Shown here in pieces: positions 1 to 8,146 of a DNA stretch of 21,198 nt (positions within the stretch are counted from its first letter, which is position 1; each line of letters opens with the position of its first letter). This DNA comes from JACRDV01 sp024860865 [NCBI: Methanobacteriota archaeon] (GTDB lineage Archaea; JACRDV01). The position numbers and the translations under genes were made by a program. Below the pieces are notes generated by a model that saw only the letters and a list, made by a program, of their open reading frames with translations, ran no database searches and was not told where the DNA came from. The stretch lies in the NCBI GenBank assembly GCA_024860865.1, contig JACRDV010000096.1:1-21198 (forward strand), read 5' to 3'.

Positions 1-829
1 TGAAAGGTCCAGTTAATAATAGATATTCTTGGGCGAACTTTGAAGGATTAATAATTGCTGTAATTACCTTCCAAGAAGTAAACAATAGACCTAAGGCAAT
101 TAAGAAACCAAAAACTTTACCCAATTCAAACATCAGATTTTTTAATTCTAAACTCATTTCTCTTTTCGATACAGCATAAGTTAAAATTGTGACCAAAATC
201 AACCAAGCTGATCCAGAAATGAGGGCAGTCAAAATAAAGTACAATGGCATATGTGCTCCATACCATAGTGCCCTCTCAACGTTGCCAAATACAGCTCCAA
301 GAGTGCTGTGGGCTGCGATAGCTGAGATAACACCTGCTAACCCAAAAATCATTACCCATCTCATGTCCCTTTTAAAAGAAGCCTCTGATTCATCAGTGCT
401 ACCGAGTGCTAACAACCTGTAAAATGATACCTTTAATCCTGAAGTTGTTTTGGCCAATCTTACTATATCCAGTCTGCTCAAGAACCATAGTTCGATTATT
501 AAGAAAACAAAATAAAATGCATAAAAGAAACCCATCCACCACATTGCAGACGATAGATTAGCAGTGAGAATATAATAGATAGGGAGTCTCTCCATACGCC
601 CTAGATGTATTAGAATTGCAATCCATCCTGAAACGAGTGTGACTATAGCAAGGAAGACTCCTCTTCTACCAATGACTTCGTATCTTTTAACACCAAAGAC
701 GTGCCCAACTGAAGTGATCATACACATGCCAGTACTTGAAACCACAAAAAAGACATAAGTTGATACGAGGATATCCCAAGATACTTTTACTTGTGGCAAT
801 TGCGTCAATTGTAATGTATCGATAAGCAT
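1..829 (-). CDS. NrfD/HybB-like membrane subunit of hydrogenase (partial, cut by window edge)
   Basis: An open frame of 276 codons begins at ATG 829 and runs off the left edge without a stop. Six hydrophobic segments are visible at about residues 20-42, 57-77, 97-117, 158-175, 193-219 and 238-260, matching the NrfD/PsrC/HybB family of quinone-linked membrane anchors (established family; usually 8-10 helices, so the C-terminal part is missing). It is the last visible gene of the hydrogenase operon, 27 bp after the Fe-S subunit gene, with a GAGGG ribosome-site sequence just upstream. By analogy with HybA-HybB of E. coli hydrogenase-2, it probably passes electrons from the Fe-S subunit to a membrane quinone. 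The quinone role is inferred from family and position. Confidence 0.85.
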   Translation of the reverse strand, partial: MLIDTLQLTQLPQVKVSWDILVSTYVFFVVSSTGMCMITSVGHVFGVKRYEVIGRRGVFLAIVTLVSGWIAILIHLGRMERLPIYYILTANLSSAMWWMGFFYAFYFVFLIIELWFLSRLDIVRLAKTTSGLKVSFYRLLALGSTDESEASFKRDMRWVMIFGLAGVISAIAAHSTLGAVFGNVERALWYGAHMPLYFILTALISGSAWLILVTILTYAVSKREMSLELKNLMFELGKVFGFLIALGLLFTSWKVITAIINPSKFAQEYLLLTGPF

Positions 830-856
830 CGCTCATTCCCTCTCATTATTTTTTAA

Positions 857-1681
857 TTATGTTTTTGCTTCAATTCTTTTTTCTCTCCAATAGAGAGCAC
901 CCTTTATCAAGCCAATTCCAATCATCGACACTATTCCTAATAGCGGAGAAGGAACAACTGGGTAAATTTTTCCTATATCTGGTATTAACCCAGCTTTAAC
1001 TGGATCAACAGGTAAAACATAAATGACATTTAGTCCACCCCGTTCCTCAAGGCCATAAATGTATGAACCAGGGTTCCTAGCAGCTATATCTTCAGCCATT
1101 TTTACTATTTCATCTCTCTTTTTGAAATGTAATGCATTCCAAGGGCACTGCTGAACACAAGCAGGTTCTAAACCTTTTTCAACTAAGTCATAACAACCAG
1201 AACATTTTCTCGTAACGTTATGTACAGGATCAAATTGAGGCACTTCATATGGACAAGCTACAACACAATATTGACATCCTATGCATATACTGGGATCAAT
1301 ATAGACTAAATCAGTTTTTTCGCTTTTTGTAGCAGCACCAACAGGGCAAACCTCTACGCATTTCGGTTCATGACAATGCATGCATGAATAGCGCATTCGG
1401 ATTTGTTCGCCGTCATGTGCACCTGTGGAAACATATAGCCAAGTTATAGGCGACAAAAAAGTTTCGAAATCATGTGGAAGTTCATTGCGCTCTTTACATC
1501 CAAATTGACAAAGTTCACACCCTGTGCATGCAAACCCATCAAAAAGGATAGCATAACGCTCGCTACTAAATGGTTCGGCAGAAATTTCTTTTAAGCTACT
1601 TGCCATTATAGCTCCAGTTGCAACGCTTGCAATTGATACTTTGATGAACTTGCGCCTAGAAATTTTTATCCTGTTTGGCAT
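857..1681 (-). CDS. HybA-like four-cluster Fe-S subunit, Tat-exported, membrane-tethered
   Basis: This 274-residue protein starts with a twin-arginine motif (SRRKFIK, residues 8-14) and a hydrophobic stretch, so it should be exported folded. Sixteen cysteines fall in four groups (CTGCELCQFGC, CMHCHEPKC..C, CIGCQYC..C, CSGC..C..C), the pattern of DmsB/HybA/NrfC proteins with four [4Fe-4S] clusters. A single C-terminal helix (about 244-263) followed by basic residues resembles the tail anchor of E. coli HybA. It overlaps the end of the protease gene by 16 bp and has a strong GGAGGAGG site, so it is co-translated with the hydrogenase genes. It probably links the hydrogenase small subunit to the downstream NrfD-like protein. 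Confidence 0.92.
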   Translation of the reverse strand: MPNRIKISRRKFIKVSIASVATGAIMASSLKEISAEPFSSERYAILFDGFACTGCELCQFGCKERNELPHDFETFLSPITWLYVSTGAHDGEQIRMRYSCMHCHEPKCVEVCPVGAATKSEKTDLVYIDPSICIGCQYCVVACPYEVPQFDPVHNVTRKCSGCYDLVEKGLEPACVQQCPWNALHFKKRDEIVKMAEDIAARNPGSYIYGLEERGGLNVIYVLPVDPVKAGLIPDIGKIYPVVPSPLLGIVSMIGIGLIKGALYWREKRIEAKT

Positions 1682-2208
1682 CGGGCCTCCTCCTTTGCCA
1701 TCTCAATAAGTTTAGGCAAGTTCTTTTGGACTGGAAGTGAGAGCTCAATACCCGCCTCCAGTTTAAAAGGCTCGACGCCTAACACTACAATTTTTTGCGG
1801 AAGACGGTATATGTCCTTCGCTGAGAGAATTGCATCAGCAAAAGTTAGCTCATGTAAGCTGAGCGATATATCAAAACCAGGTTTAAAATCTTGTATATTG
1901 AATACAAAACGATGAAGAGCGCCGGGTTCTTTGCCTCCTCTATAAGCATCAATAATTATTGCTTTTTTTCGTTCATTTAAACATTCAAGAAGATCAAAGA
2001 CCCTTGTCCCAACCTCAAAGATATCCACTTTGCTATTAATAGAAGAGTCTTTCATTAACTCATAAGCAACTTGAACTCCTGCGCCATCATCAGACATTGT
2101 TAAGTTTCCGATACCTATTATCACAACAGGTTTTCGAGGTTTATTGTAATCAAACAAATTTTTGCTTGCACTTAACCTCTCAATATCTTGTAGTGTAGAA
2201 CTATCCAA
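1666..2208 (-). CDS. hybD: Hydrogenase maturation protease (HyaD/HybD/HupD family, peptidase M52)
   Basis: The 180-residue product has the M52 signature: GIGNLTMSDDGAGV near residues 32-45 (the acidic residues bind nickel in HybD), IIIDAYRGGKEPGALHRF in the middle and SLHELTFADAI further on. This family removes the C-terminal tail of the [NiFe] large subunit after nickel insertion. Its presumed substrate is encoded 19 bp upstream and does carry a 15-residue tail after DPCLACTVH. The first codon is TTG at 2208. A GAGGT site six bases before it, and no in-frame ATG nearby, support that start. The roughly 25 residues before the family core are longer than usual, so a somewhat later start is possible. 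Confidence 0.93.
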   Translation of the reverse strand: MDSSTLQDIERLSASKNLFDYNKPRKPVVIIGIGNLTMSDDGAGVQVAYELMKDSSINSKVDIFEVGTRVFDLLECLNERKKAIIIDAYRGGKEPGALHRFVFNIQDFKPGFDISLSLHELTFADAILSAKDIYRLPQKIVVLGVEPFKLEAGIELSLPVQKNLPKLIEMAKEEARCQTG

Positions 2209-2214
2209 TTGATT

Positions 2215-2219
2215 ACCTC
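2215..2219 (-). promoter_or_regulatory. Ribosome binding site fixing the TTG start of the protease
   Basis: On the minus strand GAGGT lies six bases before TTG 2208, between the large-subunit stop and the protease start. It supports translation from TTG rather than from a later codon. Confidence 0.6.
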
Positions 2220-2227
2220 AAATTTTT

Positions 2228-3826
2228 TCACCTAATTTGTATCTGGTACCTTTTCTTGTTATCAGCATCGAAAACATGTACTGTACATGCAAGGCATGGA
2301 TCGAAACTTCTAACAGTTCTTCCTATGTTGGTAAGTATCGGGTTCCCTTTAGCATCATTAGGAACTGGCACACCAATTAGTGCTGACTCTATTGGCCCTT
2401 TTTGGTCTAAATGATCTCTTGGAGCAGCATTCCACGAAGTGGCAGCAATGATGTTGTACAAAGAAATTTTTTTGTCCTTGACAGTAACCCAGTGGCCAAG
2501 AGCTCCACGCGGAGCCTCCCAAAGACCAACGCCTTTGTAAGTTCCATCCTTCATTATGTTTGGAGATTTAGGAAGTGCTGTTGGAAGACTTGGATCCAAC
2601 TCTCCTATCCATCGCAATAAAACGCCTTCAACTCCAAAGGACGGTGCACCAATAAACCATAGTGTTTCTTGGACTCTTGCCATAAAACGGCTGAGAGTAT
2701 TTGCAGCAGTATCAGAAGGTTTCCCATTTTCATCGACCCTTAAGTCAAATGGATTTTTGTACATTTTTCTATTAATTACCAACCTTGCCAGTGGACCTAC
2801 TTCAAGTGGGACCCAATTTTCCGCCAAATTATACCGCACGCCTTTAGCCCAGGAATATTTCGGATACTCGGGTGTAGGAATCGGACTGTTCAAGCCAATT
2901 GACTTGACATTTGGATGCGGTGTTGCTTCCTCACCTATATAAACAGCAGTTTTTTCATTCCCCATGTCCGGATTATACCATGAACGCGCTATCGTTTCGC
3001 CAACATTTTTCTGATCAACCAAGTAATCGGAGCCAGCATGATATACTCCACCAGGCACAATTAGTTTGCCTGTCTCTCCAAGTGCATCCAACCATCCATA
3101 GGCAATAAAGTTGTTTAGTCCTTTACCGAAGGTATTCGCACCAACATATTTTATCATAATCTCTTCAAGATTTGCTACAGCAGGCACTAGTGTTGAATCA
3201 ACCCATTGCTGAACGCTTAGAACTCGAGTCATAATTTGCCCGGCTAGTTTGACAGTTATCGCTTGTCCTACCCCTCCTGGTGCCCAAGTATGATCGAAAA
3301 CAGCTCTCCCACCCAATAAAGCAAGACAAGTCATCATGGTGCGCTGATGGAATACCGCTTCTTTGTAGATTTTACCGGTTAAAAAGTTAAATGCCTTCAC
3401 CGTCTCGATGTATTTTGAGGGCCAACCTGACATATCCACGCCATCATTTCTTAATACGTCATAGCTATAGTCTGGTCCCGCTAATGCCACCACATGCAAC
3501 GCATGATCATAAACTATCTCTATCGCTGCCTGAAGGTTCCTCAGCATTATGGCACCTTTAGGGATTTCATTAGTGATTCCAAAGGCATTTTCTATAGCAC
3601 GCGTAGATGCAGTTCGGTGAACGTTATGACAGACACCGCAAACTCTAGCAGTTATTACGGGCGCATCCCTTGGATCTCGACCAAGAAGAATTTGTTCAAC
3701 GCCGCGGTACATCATTGCTGTGGACCAAGCATCTGTGACTTTACCATCTTCAACTTTAACATTAATCGCTAGTGCTCCTTCAATCCTAGTCATCGGATCT
3801 ATCGTGATGATCTGAGGGCTAGCCAT
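2228..3826 (-). CDS. hybC: [NiFe] hydrogenase large subunit (group 1, membrane-bound uptake type)
   Basis: The protein has both nickel-binding motifs: RVCGVCHNVH near the N-terminus and DPCLACTVH near the C-terminus, giving four cysteines for the Ni-Fe(CN)2CO site. A 15-residue tail follows the final His and should be removed by the neighbouring protease. The length of about 532 residues fits group 1 enzymes. The normally conserved RIEGH is RIEGA here: the Glu is kept and the His is replaced. I chose ATG 3826 because GGAG at 3835-3838 lies eight bases upstream. A GTG at 3835 overlaps that site itself and ATG 3832 is too close. It follows the small-subunit gene directly and is exported with it through the Tat signal of the small subunit. 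Confidence 0.96.
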   Translation of the reverse strand: MASPQIITIDPMTRIEGALAINVKVEDGKVTDAWSTAMMYRGVEQILLGRDPRDAPVITARVCGVCHNVHRTASTRAIENAFGITNEIPKGAIMLRNLQAAIEIVYDHALHVVALAGPDYSYDVLRNDGVDMSGWPSKYIETVKAFNFLTGKIYKEAVFHQRTMMTCLALLGGRAVFDHTWAPGGVGQAITVKLAGQIMTRVLSVQQWVDSTLVPAVANLEEIMIKYVGANTFGKGLNNFIAYGWLDALGETGKLIVPGGVYHAGSDYLVDQKNVGETIARSWYNPDMGNEKTAVYIGEEATPHPNVKSIGLNSPIPTPEYPKYSWAKGVRYNLAENWVPLEVGPLARLVINRKMYKNPFDLRVDENGKPSDTAANTLSRFMARVQETLWFIGAPSFGVEGVLLRWIGELDPSLPTALPKSPNIMKDGTYKGVGLWEAPRGALGHWVTVKDKKISLYNIIAATSWNAAPRDHLDQKGPIESALIGVPVPNDAKGNPILTNIGRTVRSFDPCLACTVHVFDADNKKRYQIQIR

Positions 3827-3831
3827 ATCCA

Positions 3832-5100
3832 TCACTCCTTTTTACTCCCAACTTTTTCTTCCTCCTCGACTTTTTTTCGCCGCGTTGCATAAGCATAAAG
3901 CGCATATAAAGCAGTAGCCGCTGCAACGGAGCCCAAAAATATTCCGGAAGATTTTGTTCTAGTTATAAGTGGGGGAGTGGGTAACAGAGGTGGTTTAGGC
4001 AAGATCGCTATTCTCTCAGATAACGGAACATAGAAATCTCTAGTTGGACTATCTGGGTAATTTGGATTTGCGCAACCTTCACAAGGTACGCCTGACTGGT
4101 TAAACCAGCTAACCCCTTCTGCTTGAGAATTCCATTTACGAGTTGGGCAATCATTGAATGTAACTGGACCCTTACAGCCTAGCAAAAGAAAGCAACCAGC
4201 GCCTTTCTCACCAGGCTTAGTTGGGAAAGGATCATTCAGATTGCCGCTGTACTGGTCAAAACTAGTTAAGAATTCTCCTCTATCAAAGAAACCACGGTAT
4301 TGGCATTGATCATGAATTAATCTCCCATAGAAAGCCTTTGGTCTTCCAAGCTCATCGAGTTCTGGTATGTTACCATAAATCAAATCAACCACTGTTAAAA
4401 AGAAGTGGTCAGGATGGACTGGACAACTTGGTAAATTCACAACGGCTGGGACTACTTTCTTGCTCACATCGACACCGAGCTGTTTTAAAGCATCTGCAAT
4501 ACCTAATGCACCAGTTGGATTTGTATTCTCTGGAAGTCCATAAATTGGAGACACTGATCTATATCCATAAATTTGAGCTGAACCCCTTGGTATCCCTCCA
4601 AAAGCTGCAGCCGTGCCAACTGCAACTATAGCATCCGCAGCACCTGCAGCCTGCTTCAGAAGGTCTGTGAATGGACGCCGTTTATTTTCTCTGTAATCCC
4701 AGTAAGTTTCAAAAAGGCCGTTCTCAGCCATTGGAACTGATCCTTCAACAACGAGCACTTTAGGATGAAGTGGTCCTTCTATGAAATTGTCGATCTTCTC
4801 AGCTGCATTTTTGCCCATCTCGACAGTGATGGGGATTAGAAAATCAAGTTGGGTACCCAATTGAACAGCTGCATAGAGGTCAGGATTTGCTCCCTGCAGT
4901 AATGAAACTGCACATCCCTCGCAAGCTTGCCCGTCTAAAATTATAACTTGATTCCTAGCGAAAGCCTGTTTTAAAGCCCTAGCTATTTCAACTGAGTAAT
5001 TTGATAGAACTGTTGATGCACCAACAAGTGCAGCTAATTTTAAGAATTCTCGCCTAGTAACTCTCCATTCAGGTTTTAAAAGTGTTGGAAAGTTTACCAT
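3832..5100 (-). CDS. hybO: [NiFe] hydrogenase small subunit, Tat signal and C-terminal anchor, variant proximal cluster
   Basis: The 422-residue protein opens with a Tat signal (TRREFLK, residues 15-21, then a hydrophobic run) and ends with a membrane helix (about 386-405) and a charged tail. The electron-relay cysteines are CEGC (60, 63) and PSCP (226) for the proximal cluster; His263, Cys266, Cys303 and Cys309 for the distal cluster; and Cys318, Cys340 and Cys343 for the medial cluster. The fourth proximal ligand, normally in GTCAxxGG, is missing: the sequence reads GTAAAFGG with Ala at 164. Only nine cysteines occur in the protein, one fewer than the usual ten. A GGAGG site lies at 5110-5114, nine bases before ATG. 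It is the first gene of the operon; its stop overlaps the GGAG/start region of the large-subunit gene. Confidence 0.96.
   Translation of the reverse strand: MVNFPTLLKPEWRVTRREFLKLAALVGASTVLSNYSVEIARALKQAFARNQVIILDGQACEGCAVSLLQGANPDLYAAVQLGTQLDFLIPITVEMGKNAAEKIDNFIEGPLHPKVLVVEGSVPMAENGLFETYWDYRENKRRPFTDLLKQAAGAADAIVAVGTAAAFGGIPRGSAQIYGYRSVSPIYGLPENTNPTGALGIADALKQLGVDVSKKVVPAVVNLPSCPVHPDHFFLTVVDLIYGNIPELDELGRPKAFYGRLIHDQCQYRGFFDRGEFLTSFDQYSGNLNDPFPTKPGEKGAGCFLLLGCKGPVTFNDCPTRKWNSQAEGVSWFNQSGVPCEGCANPNYPDSPTRDFYVPLSERIAILPKPPLLPTPPLITRTKSSGIFLGSVAAATALYALYAYATRRKKVEEEEKVGSKKE
3835..3838 (-). promoter_or_regulatory. Ribosome binding site that decides the large-subunit start
   Basis: GGAG on the minus strand, next to the small-subunit stop, is eight bases from ATG 3826 but overlaps the GTG at 3833-3835. 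It therefore favours ATG 3826. Confidence 0.6.
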
Positions 5101-5246
5101 ACTTTTTAACCTCCAAAATCTTTCGTTAATAAAAAGATCATTTCGGATTTATGTGTCGTAACCCTTAGTTCTGCAAAATTAAATTGAAAACAAAAAGAAC
5201 CACAGCAATAACTTTGAGCGCCTAAAAATTTAGAGAAATCTCGGCT

Positions 5247-5265
5247 AGAGAGCATAGAACTCTCT
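5247..5265. repeat. Short inverted repeat in hydrogenase leader region
   Basis: AGAGAG and CTCTCT flank a 7-base loop. A smaller palindrome, GAGA-AA-TCTC, lies just before it near 5233-5242. They sit about 150 bp upstream of the hydrogenase start and could be an operator or an mRNA hairpin. The function is inference. Confidence 0.35.
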
Positions 5266-5342
5266 TTATTGCTCATGATTTCCTCTATTTAAATTCAATA
5301 TGCATCCAAAAAAACAAAAGTCTGTTTATTACATAGAGAATA

Positions 5343-5362
5343 AGTTATATAAAGTTATATAA
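5343..5362. repeat. Exact 10-bp tandem repeat containing TATA-like core
   Basis: AGTTATATAA occurs twice head to tail. The core TTATATAA reads the same on both strands, so each copy could act as a TATA box in either direction. It lies 85 bp before hypA and 243 bp from the hydrogenase start. Confidence 0.5.
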
Positions 5363-5446
5363 AAATGTCTTTTTTTGATTATAATAAAAATCTTAATATA
5401 AAATTCTAAATAATTTTTTATCAATAATTTTTTTAGTTGGATTAGG

Positions 5447-5824
5447 ATGCATGAGTATTCGATAACTTCACAAATAGTGGAAAATGTTCTTCAGGAAGCA
5501 AAAAAACATGATGCTAAGAAAATTTTTGAAGTACACTTAGTTATAGGCAAATTTACATTTCTTGGCATAGAGCAAGTTAGATTTTCGTATGAAATCTTAG
5601 TAAAAGGTACGATAATGGAGGGCTCAAAGCTCTACATCGAAGAAAGAAATGGCGTAGTGAAATGTGCTGGTTGTGGTTATGAAGGTACAATCATGTACGA
5701 GGATGACCCAAAATATCACATTTTGTTTCCAACGCTTTATTGCCCTAAATGCAGGAGCAAAGTTGACTTGATTGAAGGGAAAGAATGCATAATAAAAAGT
5801 GTCAAGTTAATGCGTGATAAATAA
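5447..5824 (+). CDS. hypA: Hydrogenase nickel-insertion protein HypA
   Basis: The 125-residue protein begins MHE, the conserved nickel-binding N-terminus of HypA. It has a zinc site made of CAGC (73, 76) and CPKC (99, 102). Length and order match the family. HypA works with HypB to deliver nickel to the large subunit, but hypB is not in this window. The stop lies two bases before hypD, so the two form an operon. Only a weak purine-rich sequence precedes the ATG. The gene is divergent from the hydrogenase operon. Confidence 0.96.
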   Translation: MHEYSITSQIVENVLQEAKKHDAKKIFEVHLVIGKFTFLGIEQVRFSYEILVKGTIMEGSKLYIEERNGVVKCAGCGYEGTIMYEDDPKYHILFPTLYCPKCRSKVDLIEGKECIIKSVKLMRDK

Positions 5825-5826
5825 TT

Positions 5827-6915
5827 ATGTTTAGATACAGAAACAAAGAAGTTGCTCAAAAAATTGTTAAACGATTAAAAGAAATGAACCTCAATATTCG
5901 AATTATGCACGTATGTGGTACACATCAAGACACTCTTGTTCGCTACGGGTTAGATACCTTGTTTAGAGAATGCGGCGTTGAAATGAGACAAGGACCTGGT
6001 TGCCCCATCTGCGTCACTACGCCCAAAGAGTACGAAGAAGCAATTACCTTGGCTAGAGAAGGGAAAGTCGTTGCTACTTTTGGAGATGCTATTCGGGTTC
6101 CGGGAATAACGAAATCTTTAGCAGATATGCGCACAGAAGGCAATGATATAAGGGTTGTTTACAGCATTGAAGATGCGGTGAATAGCGCGAAAGAAACTCA
6201 AAATGACGTAATTTTTCTGGCAATTGGATTTGAAACAACTGCACCCAGCACAGCTGCTACACTATTAAGTGATTTGCCGAATAATTTCTCTATCCTTACT
6301 TGCCATCGTTACGTTCCGCCTGCACTAAAGGCATTAATGGAGATGGGTGAACTTAAGTTGCATGGACTTATCGATCCAGGCCATGTGAGCACAGTCATCG
6401 GCATGAAGCCATATGAAGAAATTTCTAAAAAATATCACGTTCCACAAGTTATAGCTGGATTTGAACCTTTAGATATGTTAATGGGAGTATACATGCTTGC
6501 TCGTCAAATTAAAAATGGTGAAGCTAAAGTAGAAAATGAATACACACGATCTGTTCGATATGAAGGCAATGCCAAAGCGATTCAAGTTATGAATGAGGTC
6601 TTTGAACCATTTGATTTAGTTTGGCGTGGATTTTCGATAATTCCAAATTCTGGCATGAAATTAAAACGAAGATTTGAAGAATATAATGCGAAAAAAATTT
6701 ATGAAGATGAACTTAAGAGCGTTGAAGAAATTAAATTTGAAAAGCCAAAGGGATGCAGATGCGATGAGATTTTAAGGGGATTAGTTGAATCGAAGGATTG
6801 CCCGCTATTTGGTCGAGCATGTACTCCACAGCATCCTGTTGGACCCTGCATGGTTTCTGTAGAAGGCTCTTGCAATATCGAGTATAAGTATGGAACAAAA
6901 AAAATCCAAACTTAA
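5827..6915 (+). CDS. hypD: Hydrogenase maturation factor HypD
   Basis: This 362-residue protein has the HypD signatures in order: MHVCGTH (Cys30), GPGCPIC (Cys59, Cys62), GDAIRVPG, GFETTAPS and AGFEPLD. A C-terminal set of four cysteines (from CRCDEILRG to GSC) holds the [4Fe-4S] cluster. HypD with HypC is the scaffold on which the Fe(CN)2CO group is built from the thiocyanate supplied by HypE. The usual CGTHE is CGTHQ here, a conservative change near the active cysteine. HypC, its normal partner, is not in the window. The gene is co-transcribed with hypA and ends four bases from the end of the convergent hypE. Confidence 0.97.
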   Translation: MFRYRNKEVAQKIVKRLKEMNLNIRIMHVCGTHQDTLVRYGLDTLFRECGVEMRQGPGCPICVTTPKEYEEAITLAREGKVVATFGDAIRVPGITKSLADMRTEGNDIRVVYSIEDAVNSAKETQNDVIFLAIGFETTAPSTAATLLSDLPNNFSILTCHRYVPPALKALMEMGELKLHGLIDPGHVSTVIGMKPYEEISKKYHVPQVIAGFEPLDMLMGVYMLARQIKNGEAKVENEYTRSVRYEGNAKAIQVMNEVFEPFDLVWRGFSIIPNSGMKLKRRFEEYNAKKIYEDELKSVEEIKFEKPKGCRCDEILRGLVESKDCPLFGRACTPQHPVGPCMVSVEGSCNIEYKYGTKKIQT

Positions 6916-6919
6916 GCAT

Positions 6920-7984
6920 TTAGCAAATTCTTGGAACCGGATCTCCCGCTGGAGGTGCAAGAATCCTCTTGCCTCCAACACTTGTCTCAAGTACAACTTC
7001 TTTAAATTTTTTAGTCGCTTCTCCTATTATTTGAGCATCTTTGCCTTCTTTAGTCTCTTTTAAGACAGCTAATACTTCTTCAGCCTTTGGGGGTACAACT
7101 GCTATCACAACTTTTCCCTCATTTCCGATTTCTAGCGGGTCTATGCCCAACATTTCACAAGCAGCTCTAACGCCTCCGTGGATTGGAATGTTATCTTCCT
7201 GCACCAATATCCCAATATTTGACTTTTCGCTCCATTCATTAAGCGTATTTGCTAAGCCACCTCTAGTTGGATCTTTCATTGCTACAACACCACCTACATC
7301 CAAAAGTTGTGCAATCAATTTGTTCAATGGGGCCACATCAGAAGTAATTTCACTTTCAAAACCGTAACCTTCACGGAATGATAATATAGCTATTCCATGA
7401 TCTCCCACTGCTCCAGAAACGATTATTTTATCTCCTTCTTTCAAATTTGAATCGAGAAGCCAACGTGAATTAAATTCTCGGTACTTCTTCACTTCTGTAA
7501 TATTTTTTTCTAATGCATTATTTCGCTTGCCAATTCCAGAAGTGTTTATAAAAAATTTTTCTAAAGCTCCTTTTTCAACTACTTTCGTGTCACCAGTAAT
7601 GATGTGTATACCAGCTTCTCTACAAGTTTCACTCATACTTTTTAAAATTTTTTCAAAATCGGTCACTGGAAAACCTTCTTCAAAAATAAACCCTGCAGAA
7701 AGTGCTATTGGCTCAGCACCCATCACAGCTATATCGTTAATCGTGCCCGCAACAGCTAATCTTCCGATATCTCCGCCTGGAAAAAATAGAGGTTTCACTG
7801 TATGGGAATCAGATTTTAAAACTATGTCATCAATTACAGCCGCATCATCAAGCGCTTCAAGCGGAACTTCAGCATCACTTCCGCCTAAATACTTTAGTAT
7901 GTATCTCTTGATCAGCTCTTGCATGATTGTTCCGCCAGCACCATGCGCAAGAGTAATGCGCTTCAATGTTTCATCGTTTTTCAT
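6920..7984 (-). CDS. hypE: Hydrogenase maturation factor HypE (thiocarbamoyl dehydratase)
   Basis: The 354-residue protein belongs to the AIR synthase-like family. It has LAHGAGGTIMQELI at the N-terminus, DDAAVI, and GDTKVV in the central domain. It ends in PRIC, the invariant tail whose last Cys carries the carbamoyl group from HypF and is dehydrated to thiocyanate for the iron cyanide ligands. The ATP-dependent role is established for the family. The gene is on the strand opposite hypA-hypD and converges on hypD with a 4-bp gap. A TTTAATAA block about 30 bp before ATG 7984 suggests its own promoter and a leaderless or nearly leaderless message. hypF is not present here. Confidence 0.97.
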   Translation of the reverse strand: MKNDETLKRITLAHGAGGTIMQELIKRYILKYLGGSDAEVPLEALDDAAVIDDIVLKSDSHTVKPLFFPGGDIGRLAVAGTINDIAVMGAEPIALSAGFIFEEGFPVTDFEKILKSMSETCREAGIHIITGDTKVVEKGALEKFFINTSGIGKRNNALEKNITEVKKYREFNSRWLLDSNLKEGDKIIVSGAVGDHGIAILSFREGYGFESEITSDVAPLNKLIAQLLDVGGVVAMKDPTRGGLANTLNEWSEKSNIGILVQEDNIPIHGGVRAACEMLGIDPLEIGNEGKVVIAVVPPKAEEVLAVLKETKEGKDAQIIGEATKKFKEVVLETSVGGKRILAPPAGDPVPRIC

Positions 7985-8146
7985 GATAACACTTTATTGT
8001 ATAAGATATTATTAAATTTGATTAACAGTTTTACAATAGAAATATTAAATAAAAATTAATCCTATGTTTAATTTATCTTTAGGTCTTTAACTTATCTTAA
8101 AAACTGAACTGCTTTGAAACATCCAAAAATAACGAACAATTCTTCT
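7985..8146 (-). promoter_or_regulatory. hypE promoter region downstream of TBP
   Basis: This AT-rich gap separates the end of the TBP gene from the start of hypE, both on the minus strand. TTTAATAA begins 32 bases before ATG 7984, the spacing expected for a TATA box of a leaderless archaeal transcript. No clear terminator for TBP is visible. Confidence 0.4.

Larger units (their letters stand above)
5101..5446. promoter_or_regulatory. Divergent promoter region between hydrogenase operon and hypA
   Basis: This very AT-rich 346-bp stretch lies between the start of the hydrogenase operon (minus) and hypA (plus). It contains several TATA-like blocks, including an exact 10-bp tandem repeat (AGTTATATAA twice, 5343-5362), a TTTAAATT block near 5288-5295 that could serve the minus strand, and a small hairpin (5247-5265). 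No reading frame or RNA gene is visible. The arrangement would allow joint control of the enzyme and its maturases. Which TATA block drives which gene cannot be settled by eye. Confidence 0.6.

Noticed and set aside
2411-3772. Plus-strand frames inside the large-subunit gene
   Set aside because: They are antisense to a gene with full family motifs and have no recognisable protein features.
3827-3835. GTG 3835 or ATG 3832 as the large-subunit start
   Set aside because: They overlap or lie too close to the GGAG site; ATG 3826 has normal spacing.
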